Program-made: the position numbers and the translations under genes
Shown: piece by piece, positions 1 to 9,982 of the stretch
Layout of the letters: every line of letters begins with the position of its first letter
Position numbering within the stretch: the first letter of the stretch is position 1
The notes under the pieces: generated by a model
Told to the model about the DNA's origin: nothing
Database searches by the model: none
Seen by the model: the letters and a program-made list of their open reading frames with translations, nothing else
NCBI GenBank assembly: GCA_024239075.1
Contig: JANBVI010000004.1
Coordinates: 62,001-126,000 of the forward strand
DNA: 64,000 nucleotides
Source: Fischerella sp. CENA71
GTDB taxonomy: Bacteria > Cyanobacteriota > Cyanobacteriia > Cyanobacteriales > Nostocaceae
Direction: 5' to 3'

Positions 1-622
1 ATGGCCCAACAATTGAGGAAGCGCTATTGGTTGCTAATTCACGGGCTAGGCGAGTTTTTGTACCTTCTACCTGGGCGCGATCGCTATTAGCGTAACCCCG
101 ATACAAGCGAAACATTCGAGTAAAGCCGACTGTTTTCTGTCCGGTTTGGATCTCAAAACCACGATAATAGGGGACAATATTGTCACCAAAGTTGTTGAGG
201 TATTCAACCGAATCAATGTACGAGTCAATTTCTGTATCGTACCCTTGGTTCTGGTACAAGTCTAAGTGGAAAATCACTTCAGACTCATCGTACGGCGCAC
301 GACCCAATAAATGTTTGTAGTTGAGTTCGATAAACCGAGTTTGGAAGCTGTTGTAGAAAAATTTCTTTTTGTAGAGTTCTGACTTAGCAACGCTACGCAC
401 AAACTCTCGTACTGTTAAGTTTCCATCCCGCAGAAGTGATTCTGCGCTTACAAGCCTTTCCGACGCCATGATGTAGTCATTACCCAACAGTTGGCGATAT
501 ACGGCGCGAATCACCGCTTCTACATCATCTCTACTTGCATATGGACGTAACTCAACTTTAGCGGCGTTGGTGCTGCTAAAAGCCTCTGTTCCTAGCCTGG
601 ATGCTGCTGCTGTAATCGGCAT
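1..622 (-). CDS. cpcC: Phycocyanin-associated rod linker CpcC, 3' end outside the window
   Basis: This ORF is read on the minus strand from ATG at 622 ([15 protein letters not shown]) and is still open at base 1, giving 207 codons. It encodes the start of a phycobilisome rod linker that sets the stacking of phycocyanin hexamers in the thylakoid-attached antenna. Visible features are the linker-domain words [25 protein letters not shown] and [14 protein letters not shown], close in pattern to PecC further upstream in the locus. The C-terminal CpcD-like domain would lie beyond the edge. It follows cpcA by about 145 bases in the same direction, the usual cpcBAC order. The partial state is only the window boundary. 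Confidence 0.93.
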   Translation of the reverse strand, partial: MPITAAASRLGTEAFSSTNAAKVELRPYASRDDVEAVIRAVYRQLLGNDYIMASERLVSAESLLRDGNLTVREFVRSVAKSELYKKKFFYNSFQTRFIELNYKHLLGRAPYDESEVIFHLDLYQNQGYDTEIDSYIDSVEYLNNFGDNIVPYYRGFEIQTGQKTVGFTRMFRLYRGYANSDRAQVEGTKTRLARELATNSASSIVGP

Positions 623-767
623 TTTTTTTCCCCTATTTATGTACACGCGGACTTTTGCGTGTCTGATAAATATTTTTTATCAATCCCCAGATAAAACTAT
701 GCCCGGAGCGAGATTCAACTGCTTGGTGATTCCACACAGCTGCATCCCTCTCCGGGCATTACGCTAT

Positions 768-1256
768 CTAGCTCAGAGCGTTGATCGCGTAATCAATGTA
801 GGTGTTAGCTTCGTTAGCAGCTTGACCGGACAAACCATGGTTAGATTTGATGTGCTTGAGAGCTTCTACGTACCAGCTGGGGGACAAATCAAAAGCGCTG
901 TTGATTTCAGCCAAACCAGCAATCAAAAATTCATCCAATGGGCCAGTACCACCAGCAACCAAGGAGTAGGTGATGATCCGCAGGTAGTGACCAACGTCAC
1001 GAGCACACTTGGACTTACCACGAGAATCAGCAGCATAGTTTGGGCCACTGGTTTGGGTGGTGAAGGGGAACTTCTGATAAACAGCTTGAGTAGCACCATC
1101 AATCAAGCGTTGAGCATTGCTGGTCAATGCACGAGCAGCTTCCATGCTAGCAGTAGCGCGCTCTAAACGACCGCGAACAGCTTGGAGTTCAGTGTTGCTC
1201 AGAAAGCGACCTTGGGTATCAGCAGCTGCAATTGCTTCGGTAATGGGTGTTTTCAT
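768..1256 (-). CDS. cpcA: C-phycocyanin alpha subunit
   Basis: A 162-residue phycobiliprotein alpha chain, full length for the family, pairing with CpcB to form phycocyanin hexamers in the rods. The start [20 protein letters not shown] is typical. The chromophore site Cys84 region reads [14 protein letters not shown], where the alpha-84 phycocyanobilin attaches. The end [11 protein letters not shown] is canonical. A ribosome-binding sequence (AAGGAGA) lies just before the ATG on the minus strand. It sits 91 bases downstream of cpcB and upstream of cpcC, so it is co-transcribed with them. It is clearly a paralogue of pecA at 5248-5736. Confidence 0.98.
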   Translation of the reverse strand: MKTPITEAIAAADTQGRFLSNTELQAVRGRLERATASMEAARALTSNAQRLIDGATQAVYQKFPFTTQTSGPNYAADSRGKSKCARDVGHYLRIITYSLVAGGTGPLDEFLIAGLAEINSAFDLSPSWYVEALKHIKSNHGLSGQAANEANTYIDYAINALS

Positions 1257-1347
1257 GATTTTATAATCTCCTTAACGTCCTTAACGTTTCGTAATTTTTT
1301 GCCTGCAAACCTAGATTTTTGGTTCTGGGCTTTTTTGTTATGTTTTA

Positions 1348-2516
<1,169 letters not shown>

Positions 2517-3149
2517 TTAATCTGGCAGATTTTTTGCTGTGGCTGTTGTAATACGCGATCGCACTACTTTATCTGATTCTTGATTTAACGCCGTCTGTAA
2601 GGCTGTATAAGCTGCTGGTGTAGCAATTTCTTGAAGAGAAACCGCAGCAGCGTAACGTAGTCCCCAATCTTCTGGAGAGAGTAAAGCCCAAGTTAGTTTT
2701 TCAATAGCACGGTGGATCACTGCTAATTCATCAGTACTACTCCCGATTTTTCCGAGTCCCCTTGCAGCAATCCGACGAACATTTCCTTGACAGTGGTTAG
2801 CGACTTCTGTACCAACAACTTCGGCTAACAAATCAAACGCTCTAAAGTCACCAATTAATGCTAAAGCTTGAATAATATATGCCTGCACACCCTGATCAGA
2901 AGAACTACCGAAAGCAAAAATCAGTGGTTCTACGCTTGCAGGTGCTAGCTTTACTAAAGCTTCAACTGCTGCTTTGCCTACAGAAGGGTGATGATGTCCA
3001 AAAGCTTGAATCAAAGCAGAAATCGCCTTGGCTTCCGTAGTTTCACTAGCGGAAATCGCAGCAATTGCAGATACCGCATCAGTTGGCAGTGCAGCATGGT
3101 GTAATTGCGAAATCAGTTCTTCGGTATTCACAAACTTTTGTGTATTCAT
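2517..3149 (-). CDS. pecF: Phycoerythrocyanin alpha phycoviolobilin lyase-isomerase subunit PecF
   Basis: A 210-residue HEAT-repeat protein. With PecE it attaches phycocyanobilin to Cys84 of PecA and isomerises it to phycoviolobilin. The characteristic PecF isomerase motif NHCQGN is present at residues 118-123, so the catalytic His119-Cys120 pair is intact; this distinguishes it from the CpcF-type lyases. Repeated helical segments (AVEALVKLAP, YIIQALALIGD, RYAAAVSLQEIA) are PBS-lyase/HEAT units. It is the last gene of the pec operon, 120 bases downstream of pecE. Confidence 0.95.
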   Translation of the reverse strand: MNTQKFVNTEELISQLHHAALPTDAVSAIAAISASETTEAKAISALIQAFGHHHPSVGKAAVEALVKLAPASVEPLIFAFGSSSDQGVQAYIIQALALIGDFRAFDLLAEVVGTEVANHCQGNVRRIAARGLGKIGSSTDELAVIHRAIEKLTWALLSPEDWGLRYAAAVSLQEIATPAAYTALQTALNQESDKVVRSRITTATAKNLPD

Positions 3150-3215
3150 GATTGTTAAAGATTGCAGATATCAAATAAATTGTTGATTCTAAAGATTCTA
3201 GAATTGAGCAGAGTT

Positions 3216-3248
3216 AGATCCCCGACTTCTTCAAGAAGTCGGGGATCT
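3216..3248. repeat. Perfect 16-bp stem-loop repeat between pecE and pecF
   Basis: Two perfectly complementary 16-base arms, AGATCCCCGACTTCTT and its complement, are separated by one base. The plus strand then runs into a T-tract, so it would read as a terminator only for plus-strand transcription, against the direction of the pec operon. A degraded relative with core CCCCGA...AGAAGTCGGGG occurs near 15042-15100. It looks like a dispersed palindromic repeat that happens to lie in the operon and may attenuate or stabilise the mRNA around pecF. Confidence 0.7.
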
Positions 3249-3269
3249 TTTTGTCAAAAAAACCCTAAC

Positions 3270-4040
3270 TTAAAGTTGAATTAATAAATCATCAATTGCC
3301 TGAAAAATTAACTGAGTTATTTCCTGTTCTGTTTGTTCTTGATCTAACAAAGCTTCCAAAATCCGTTTTAAATTTAACAGCTTTAAACTGTTAGGAACCC
3401 CAGCAGCAAGAATCGCATCTATTGCTTGACGATGACCAACAGCTCCCAAATCAAATATGGCCGCCCAGCGCAAATACATATTGTCATGATGCAAATTATT
3501 AATAATACGTTCAATGTACTGGGGTTTTTGGGTTAAAAGAAACAAATACCGTGCCGCAGCACATTGTACTCGCTCGGAAGGATGATTGAGGAAGGGTTCT
3601 ACTTGGGAACGAGCAGACCATACCTGTAAAGTTGCTAGGGCTTCTATTAAGGCTTCTAATGGTTGCTCTTGAGCGGATTGCAGCAGTTTCAGCAAAGGCT
3701 CAACAGCCTGCTGATCGCCAATAGCTGCTAGAGCCTGAATCACTGCTTCCCGCAGATGCAGATCATCACATCTCAATGCAGCAATTAATGCTGGTACTGC
3801 TTGCGGGTTCTTTAATTGTCCTAAAGCACGTGCAGCTTGACGGCGTAGAGGATACCCTCCAGATGGAATACGATAGCGTTCATCAAATAGGGCTTCACAC
3901 AACGCTGTACAACCTGCTTGTACCTGATGCTTTCCCAACCACCAAGCAGCATAATAACGAATTTGGTTATCTTCGCCCTTTAGTGCTGCGATCGCTGCTT
4001 CTTGAGAAAGAATTGGTTCAACAGAATATGCAGCAGTCAT
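3270..4040 (-). CDS. pecE: Phycoerythrocyanin alpha phycoviolobilin lyase subunit PecE
   Basis: A 256-residue PBS-lyase HEAT-repeat protein of the CpcE/PecE family and the partner of PecF. Diagnostic words are RYYAAWWLGKHQVQAG near the N terminus, YPLRRQAARALGQLK and RWAAIFDLGAVGHR. The complex ligates bilin to PecA and is not part of the finished phycobilisome. It follows pecC by 136 bases of repeat-rich DNA. The choice between PecE and CpcE rests on the operon (next to pecF and pecBAC), because the cpcE gene normally lies further down after cpcC/cpcD. Confidence 0.94.
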   Translation of the reverse strand: MTAAYSVEPILSQEAAIAALKGEDNQIRYYAAWWLGKHQVQAGCTALCEALFDERYRIPSGGYPLRRQAARALGQLKNPQAVPALIAALRCDDLHLREAVIQALAAIGDQQAVEPLLKLLQSAQEQPLEALIEALATLQVWSARSQVEPFLNHPSERVQCAAARYLFLLTQKPQYIERIINNLHHDNMYLRWAAIFDLGAVGHRQAIDAILAAGVPNSLKLLNLKRILEALLDQEQTEQEITQLIFQAIDDLLIQL

Positions 4041-4041
4041 T

Positions 4042-4170
4042 CGATTTTAGATTTTGGATTTTAGATTTTGGATTGGGGATCGGGGATCGGGGATTGGGAA
4101 AATTCATAGGTAAAGATTCTTCCTTGTCTTTGTTGTCCCCCTTTTTCCCTTTCCCCAGTCCCCGATCCCT
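4042..4170. repeat. G-rich/C-rich heptamer repeat block between pecC and pecE
   Basis: The block begins with iterations of GATTTTG and GATTTTA, then four G-tracts on the plus strand (4075-4078, 4082-4085, 4089-4092, 4096-4098) spaced by three bases. Facing it at 4137-4169 is a C-rich arm with five C-tracts (4137-4141, 4147-4149, 4153-4156, 4160-4163, 4167-4169). The arms are roughly complementary. The pec mRNA therefore carries the G-rich version of 4137-4169 first and a C-rich stretch after it. Either a long imperfect hairpin or a quadruplex could form. Confidence 0.75.
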
Positions 4171-4176
4171 TTTCTT

Positions 4177-5016
4177 CTATGAGGCTGGTGAAATTTTAAC
4201 TATCTTACCGCCACGCTTATGAATTTCTTGATAGGTAGCTGAGAGCCGCTCATAAGGTACGGTGTAGACTTGTCGGCTACGACGCAGCGCAACTTTCGTG
4301 TTTAATCCACCAGCGATCGCTTCGATGATGAACATGCGGCTATCTCCTAATGCAGGAGAACTGATTAAAGTTGGTGCAATTGATGCGAAGCCAAGACCTG
4401 CGGATGATGGTGGCACAATTGAATTTGACATATTCATCGCAATTTTTGAGCGCAGGCGGGAATTTTTGCCACCAAATTGAGCGTTGTCGCTGTTAGCTCT
4501 ACCACGATAAAGCTCAAAAATACGGTTGTATCCTACGGTCTTCATACCAGGAATTGACTGAAATCCTCGGTAATAAGGAACAACATTATTACCAAAGGCA
4601 TTGTCATATTCTGAACTGTAAATGTACGATTCTATTTCAGCATCGTAACCATTAGAGGCGTACATATCCGTGTGGTATGCGATTTCTGATTGATCGTAGG
4701 GTGCGCGTCCTAGCAAATGCTTGTAGTTCAATTCAATGAACCGCACTTGGGAATTTTTATAAAAGAAACATTCCCTGTAAAATTCAGATTTTGCCAGAAT
4801 TTCTACAAATTGTTTGACGCTAATTTTACCGTTACGTAACATTGCTTCAGCGCTGGTAAATTTTTGGCTAGCGTACACTCCTTGACGACCAAAAATTTGT
4901 GCGTAAGCAGCCCGAAAAACTAGCTGCAATTCATCTTCATTCCAATTTTGACGCAGCTCAGTTTTTTTGCCTATCTCATCTCTAATTGCTAGACGTTCTG
5001 CGACTGAAGTAGTCAT
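4177..5016 (-). CDS. pecC: Phycoerythrocyanin-associated rod linker PecC
   Basis: A 279-residue linker polypeptide. The N-terminal pfam-type PBS linker domain spans about residues 20-170 ([51 protein letters not shown]). A C-terminal CpcD-like domain spans about 225-279 ([11 protein letters not shown] through [16 protein letters not shown]). It places phycoerythrocyanin discs at the rod tips. It lies between pecA and pecE in the standard pecBACEF order. The region after pecA contains heptamer repeats, which may lower downstream expression of the linker relative to the phycobiliproteins. Confidence 0.96.
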   Translation of the reverse strand: MTTSVAERLAIRDEIGKKTELRQNWNEDELQLVFRAAYAQIFGRQGVYASQKFTSAEAMLRNGKISVKQFVEILAKSEFYRECFFYKNSQVRFIELNYKHLLGRAPYDQSEIAYHTDMYASNGYDAEIESYIYSSEYDNAFGNNVVPYYRGFQSIPGMKTVGYNRIFELYRGRANSDNAQFGGKNSRLRSKIAMNMSNSIVPPSSAGLGFASIAPTLISSPALGDSRMFIIEAIAGGLNTKVALRRSRQVYTVPYERLSATYQEIHKRGGKIVKISPAS

Positions 5017-5100
5017 CTTGACAATCGCTCCATGTTTACGAATGTTTTATTATTTCTGTTCTCAAATACAACGAATGGCTAATTGCTAAATGCACTCTTG

Positions 5101-5145
5101 CTAGTTGTTAGTTGTTGGTTGTTAGTTGTTGGTTGTTAGTTGTTC
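5101..5145. repeat. Heptamer tandem repeat (STRR type) between pecA and pecC
   Basis: The heptamers TAGTTGT and TGGTTGT alternate about six times. A run of the complementary type (ACAACAAACAAC, then CTAACTACTAAC) follows at about 5150-5200. This is the short tandemly repeated repetitive class common in heterocystous cyanobacteria. Another block with the same heptamers occurs at 17985-18058. Confidence 0.85.
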
Positions 5146-5247
5146 CAGACAACAAACAACTATATAACGCTCAACAATTACTAACTACTAACCAGTTTCG
5201 ATTAGCCATTAGCCATTAAAAAAGACAAAGGACCTTGCTGTATAAAT

Positions 5248-5736
5248 TTAGCTCAATGCGTTAATTGCATAGTTGATATAGGTGTTAGCTTCACCAGCAA
5301 CATCACCTGTCAAACCATGATTGTCACGCACAAACTCTAGAGCCGCTACATACCAACTAGGAGACAAGCCAAGAGCGCTATTGAATTCTTTTAAACCTGC
5401 AACTACGTATTCATCCAAGGGACCAGTGCCACCAACTACACAGCAGTAACTAATAGTACGTAAATAGTGATCAATATCACGTACACACTTAGATTTACCT
5501 TCTGGAGTAGAAGCGTACTGAGGCCCTTGCATTTGGGTTGTGTAAGGGAATTTTTGATAAACGTGATTAGCTGCTGCTTCTGCCCATTTTTGACCATTTT
5601 GAGCAAATGCTTTAGCTGCATCTAAACCAGCACGAGCACGGCTAAAACGACCAAATACTGCTTGCAGTTCAGTATTGCTTAGGTAAGAGCCGCGCACATC
5701 AGCAGCGGAAATTGCTTCAGTTAATGGGGTTTTCAT
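5248..5736 (-). CDS. pecA: Phycoerythrocyanin alpha subunit
   Basis: A 162-residue alpha phycobiliprotein, paralogous to CpcA at 768-1256. The bilin site reads [14 protein letters not shown] and here receives phycoviolobilin through PecE/PecF. It starts [20 protein letters not shown] and ends [11 protein letters not shown]. Pairing with PecB gives phycoerythrocyanin, the rod-tip pigment of some Nostocales grown in weak light. It is identified as PecA rather than a second CpcA by its position between pecB and pecC. Confidence 0.96.
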   Translation of the reverse strand: MKTPLTEAISAADVRGSYLSNTELQAVFGRFSRARAGLDAAKAFAQNGQKWAEAAANHVYQKFPYTTQMQGPQYASTPEGKSKCVRDIDHYLRTISYCCVVGGTGPLDEYVVAGLKEFNSALGLSPSWYVAALEFVRDNHGLTGDVAGEANTYINYAINALS

Positions 5737-5912
5737 GATTTAATTTCTCCAAAAATTGCTAACTAAAAGAACTCAAAACTTTCTTGCTAAAAATTTAAAC
5801 AAAGAGCCGTATAGGCAACTTATTTTTCTATGCCTTATGTAATTACAAATGACCCAGCGCATAATGACAGAAGACACTTTCAAATAATTGCAATCTACGA
5901 CCAGCAAAATTT

Positions 5913-6431
5913 TTAAGCAACGGCTGAAGCAGCGCGATCAAAATAGCTAGCAACTTCAGATATTAACTGACTGCAATCACCTCTAGTAATGCCATTAGAA
6001 TCGTTAGCAATGCTGATAGCAGCTTCTTTCATTTTTTGAATTCCAGAAGCTACAGCATCACCGGGAGTACCAAGAGCTTGATAAGTTTCACGTAAACCGT
6101 TCAAGCAGCGATCATCCATGGCGCTGGAATCACCTGCTAGTACAGAGTAGGTAACATAACGCAAAATAAATCCCAAATCGCGGATACAAGCAGCCTGATT
6201 GCGGTGGTGGAAGCAAGCACCACCAGGATTGAACACCTGGGGACGTTCTGCTACTAAACCACGATAAGCATTAGCAACAATGGAGGAAGCATTGCTGGTG
6301 AGTCTGTTAACAACATCTAAGCGCTTGTTGCTATCAGCAACTACTGCTTGCAGAGCGTTGATTTCGTCACCGCTTAAGTAAGCGCCTTTTCTATCAGCCT
6401 GTTCAACTACTCTGGAAAAAGCATCAAGCAT
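5913..6431 (-). CDS. pecB: Phycoerythrocyanin beta subunit
   Basis: A 172-residue beta phycobiliprotein and the first gene of the pec operon. Bilin cysteines are visible in [15 protein letters not shown] (Cys82) and [16 protein letters not shown] (Cys153). A GAGGAG ribosome-binding site lies 7-12 bases before ATG 6431. It is highly similar in pattern to CpcB but with divergences such as [11 protein letters not shown] around the chromophore pocket. The spacer to pecA is 176 bases. The pec promoter should lie in the AT-rich 680 bases upstream. Confidence 0.96.
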   Translation of the reverse strand: MLDAFSRVVEQADRKGAYLSGDEINALQAVVADSNKRLDVVNRLTSNASSIVANAYRGLVAERPQVFNPGGACFHHRNQAACIRDLGFILRYVTYSVLAGDSSAMDDRCLNGLRETYQALGTPGDAVASGIQKMKEAAISIANDSNGITRGDCSQLISEVASYFDRAASAVA

Positions 6432-7110
6432 TTTTTTCTCCTCGTATTCACAGCAGCAAATTCAAATGATTAAATTCAGTTTCTTTTTGTTAGAAGCAAT
6501 TATGGTAATCACGACAAATAGGCAGCATAAATATAGGCAAAATTTGCACACAAAAACTGAATTCTTGTAATTCATATGTGCAAATATTTAACCAAAAAAA
6601 CCTTTATTGTCTTGATATTTTTAAATTGCTTTTTAACCTAGTTCGTATTTTATATGTGGCTTGCGATCTTTTTTTATAAACTTTATTTAACAAGTGTAAA
6701 ACTCTAGATGATTCCGTGAAACCTCTGAGATAGCAGCCTTATACACTGATAGATTAGTAATCTCTTTACATTTAGATATTTTTGTTAATTTAACTTAAAA
6801 TTGCAGCGTCCTCAGATTTAAAGTAACAAAAATTACATAATACCTAATTTTGCTTTCATAAAAAGCGAACTTTTTCTTTCTTTCTCAAAGACGATGCAAT
6901 TGAAAAATCTGTATTGTAAGTAACGATTTAATGTATTTTACAATTGAGTCAAAATACTTAAAATCTAAATCTGCACTTTTCTCGAAAAAATGTGGCTAAA
7001 AGTAAATATTTCCCAAATACACGGAAGCTTAGGGGAATGACAAGTATGTAAAGTTATATAAGGATGAGTAAAGAAGATTCGTAAAGATTTCTCATTTATA
7101 ATTTTTATGA
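6432..7110 (-). promoter_or_regulatory. Region upstream of pecB
   Basis: These 679 bases are strongly AT-rich and hold no ORF with coding character on either strand. They separate pecB from the pseudouridine synthase gene, which is read in the same direction. The first part presumably carries the pec promoter and leader. I see no confident -10/-35 pair and no terminator with a clean stem and U-run after 7111. Confidence 0.4.
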
Positions 7111-8043
7111 TTAAAATATGACCACTCGTCGTCTTAAAACTTCAAGCAGAGTAGTTAAAGTTTGAGGAATAGGTGCAGTAGCTTCAATCCATTCTCCAGA
7201 GACTGGATGCTGTAATCTGAGTCGCCAAGCGTGGAGTGCTTGACCTGGTAAATTCACACCCACGGAACGCCCAGAACTATAAACAGGATCGCCGACAATG
7301 GGATGGCCCACATGGGCGCTATGGACACGAATTTGATGGGTACGTCCGGTTTCTAATTGGAAGTGCATTAATGTATAGTTGCCCAAACGTTCTAGTATTC
7401 GCCAATGAGTAACCGCAGCTCTTCCACCTTTTTCTGTTGAGACAACAGCCATTTTTTTTCGGTCTACTGGATGGCGACCGATGGGTAAGTCAACTGTACC
7501 GCTTTCTGTTTTTGGGACACCGTGAATCACACCTAAATATTCTCGTTGGGCGGTTTTAGCTTTAAGTTGTGCTTGGAGATGTTGATGAGCGAATTCGGTT
7601 TTAGCAATGGCGATCGCCCCTGTTGTATCTTTATCTAGTCGATGCACAATTCCTGGACGCCGCACACCACCAATTCCCGGTAGGTGAGGACAATGGGCTA
7701 AGATGGCGTTGACTAAAGTCCCATCTGGATGACCGGGTGCAGGATGAACAACTAATCCTGCTGTTTTGTTGAGAATTAATATGTGATCATCTTCATAAAG
7801 GATATCTAAGGGAATATCTTCTGCGGTCAGTTCCAGGGGTTCAGCTGGAGGAATGGTGACAATTATGCGATCGCCCAGTCTCACTGTCGTCTTTTTCGAT
7901 GTACAGACTTTGCTGTTGAGTTGAACCTGACCCTGTTCAATTAACTGTTGGATGCGAGAACGAGATAGGTCTGTTAATTGTTCAGTAAGATAACGGTCTA
8001 AGCGTTCTCCTGCTTCTTCGACTTGTAAACTAATTTCGGTCAC
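7111..8043 (-). CDS. RluA/RluD-family ribosomal large-subunit pseudouridine synthase
   Basis: A 310-residue enzyme that isomerises uridine to pseudouridine in rRNA. An S4 RNA-binding domain occupies about residues 1-75 (ERLDRYLTEQLTDLSRSRIQQLIEQGQV). The catalytic core carries the family motif GIVHRLDKDTTG, in which the Asp is the nucleophile, followed by ETGRTHQIRVHSAHVGHPIVGDP. The length matches RluD. The start used is GTG at 8043, because the S4 domain begins at once and no better upstream ATG is in frame. It stands alone between pecB and an AT-rich gap. I cannot tell RluD from RluC-type target specificity by eye. Confidence 0.93.
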   Translation of the reverse strand: MTEISLQVEEAGERLDRYLTEQLTDLSRSRIQQLIEQGQVQLNSKVCTSKKTTVRLGDRIIVTIPPAEPLELTAEDIPLDILYEDDHILILNKTAGLVVHPAPGHPDGTLVNAILAHCPHLPGIGGVRRPGIVHRLDKDTTGAIAIAKTEFAHQHLQAQLKAKTAQREYLGVIHGVPKTESGTVDLPIGRHPVDRKKMAVVSTEKGGRAAVTHWRILERLGNYTLMHFQLETGRTHQIRVHSAHVGHPIVGDPVYSSGRSVGVNLPGQALHAWRLRLQHPVSGEWIEATAPIPQTLTTLLEVLRRRVVIF

Positions 8044-8126
8044 AGTTGTATTGGTCTCATCTCCAGTTTTTGTAGTTTAGCTTTTCTGGAGAATAGTAGA
8101 AAGTTTTGTGTGTTGGTTGACGTTAC

Positions 8127-8272
8127 TATTTTAACCAATTGTTATCAGGTATACTAGGATTTCTATTTGATTCTTGTTGGTGTAGCCTACCCTCTGCATT
8201 TAAAAAACTCAGTACACTTTCTGTTAAAAGTTCCCATTCTTCACAATTAATTGAATAAATCAAACCGGATTC
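8127..8272 (-). pseudogene. Possible 3' coding remnant of unknown gene
   Basis: One minus-strand frame is open for 48 codons with ordinary protein composition (for example CEEWELLTESVLSFLN and IPDNNWLK before the stop at 8127). It is preceded at once by an in-frame TAG and has no ATG. A TTG near its start is the only possible initiation codon. It could be a decayed gene or a very small protein. Its family is not recognised. Confidence 0.3.
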
Positions 8273-9293
8273 CTATAGAAAAGTAACTTGATCATGCTTC
8301 TTTTTCCCCTGACACTTTACGCTTTGCTTTATTTTCATCGTGAGGGGTGACAGCAATGCTGGCATTGTACCCATTGCCAGACTCTTATTTTCAAGTTTAT
8401 TGTTATTGAACAAAATTAAATAGATGATATCCGGATAAACCTTAATTGAAAAATTGAGGTATGTTCCTAAATTTTGTATTTTTTGATTCAAAATAAACTT
8501 TTTGGTTTCAAACATACAGCTTTTATCGGTTGAATAGCTGCCTTGTCTTTTTTGTTTATCTTTAGTTACTACTTATGTTGATGAAATATTAACTTTAACA
8601 TTTCATTTCTCTTGATTGACTAAATTTTTTATCCGGAAAATTTTTGCGATTGTGAGAATATGTACATCAGCAGTCAAGATAATGCCATTTTGGCTAAAAA
8701 AAATCATATCAATCAGCTTATAATGCATTCATGATTACAATTATTCTACTTTTTATTCATTTAATAACATGAACTATCAAGAGTATTTAGTTGTAATTAT
8801 TGAACAGCACGACACTCTCAAATATATAAATGTATCAAGACAAACAAAATGACAGAAAACGAGTTGTAAAAAAATACTTAAATCATTAATGAAATAAATA
8901 AACCAGGATTTAAACAACTGGCATATTTTTGATGTTCGCAGTAATGACTTTAGTCCTTATTTGCAGGATTATAATCCTCAATAAAAACAAAAATGACATA
9001 TTGTTACACCTTGTATAAGTCCTTGAAGATATACGTTCAATCTTAAAATCTTAATCTGTGCATTTTTGTACACTTAGGCATTGATACGAAAAAAACTACT
9101 TTTGAATATAATTAATTGTTGCTTATGCACATATTTTTGATTTTACATTCTCTTTATTTATCAATAGTAATTTTCATGCTGAATTTATCTTTTTTCTTCA
9201 AATTAGAGTAATCTAAAAGTAAGGAAGATAAATTTGTAGGCATGGAGTAAATTTGTTGAATTACAGCAAAATCATCGAAGCTCAAAGTTGTAA

Positions 9294-9461
9294 TTCTTCA
9301 CTGTAACTACTCATCCAGATCATCAGGACAATGTTTTAGAGGGTGTTTTCCGAACAGATGAAGATACTGCCTTTTTGAAAGCCAATCACATTTCCATTTT
9401 CTACTCCACTATTAAAATTCGTGCAGAAATCAACCAAAAAGTGAGCAAGTGTATGCTTTAG
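9294..9461 (+). pseudogene. Decayed coding fragment, family unknown
   Basis: A plus-strand frame without a start codon reads VTTHPDHQDNVLEGVF, TDEDTAFLKANHISIFYS and IKIRAEINQKV and ends at TAG 9459. The composition is that of a real soluble protein and contrasts with the AT-rich surroundings. Sequence just upstream continues as plausible peptide in other frames, as expected after frameshifts. I cannot name the family. Confidence 0.4.
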
Positions 9462-9982
9462 TGCTTTCCTCGTTGAGTGCAACTGGCTCAAAAAGGACAA
9501 AGTGAAAGGGAGAAATTGTTACCTTTGTGGTTTTATCCTTGGATTTTCTCGATTTCTGGCGAATGCGATCGCATAACTTAGTGGCGATAAAATCAAAGTA
9601 TTGACAAAATACCCAATACTCTACTCTCAAATGAGGGATTTTGGGTTAGTCAATCACTAATTAGGATTACTCGTCAAATCCAATGGATTATATTTTTACC
9701 ATTCTGCTTGTATGCTACTTGCTATTGCATCTCGCTACAAAAACCAACAGCAGAGTCTGTATCAAGTACTAAATATCCTAAATATGGGGCTGTTGATGAG
9801 GTTTGCTATTGGTTTTTGAAATTAATTATCTATTTTATGGATAGTTTATTTTTTTTATATGGTTATATGCACCCACACCATAAGCTAATGTTAAATAGGT
9901 GCAATATGCAGGCGCTGTTTCATGGCAACAAGTGGAGCCATTTTGCATTTGTCAATTTTGATTTTATTTGAGAGCCGTAGCC

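Larger units (their letters stand above)
8044..9982. other. AT-rich intergenic stretch with decayed coding fragments
   Basis: About 1.9 kb lies between the divergently oriented rluD-like gene and patA. No full gene is supported. Two stretches look like gene remnants and are listed separately (8127-8272 minus, 9294-9461 plus). The rest (about 8520-9240 and 9640-9980) is very AT-rich, with short open frames of biased composition that I regard as chance. The last few hundred bases should hold the patA promoter. Confidence 0.5.

Noticed and set aside
567-1166. 199-codon open frame on the plus strand
   Set aside because: It runs opposite to cpcC and cpcA, which have perfect family matches. It is a shadow frame.
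8273-8515. 80-codon minus-strand frame
   Set aside because: AT-rich composition, no recognisable domain and no ribosome-binding site; probably chance.
9708-9971. 87-codon plus-strand frame before patA
   Set aside because: Cys/Tyr/Phe-biased translation of AT-rich DNA, no similarity recognised; more likely patA upstream region.
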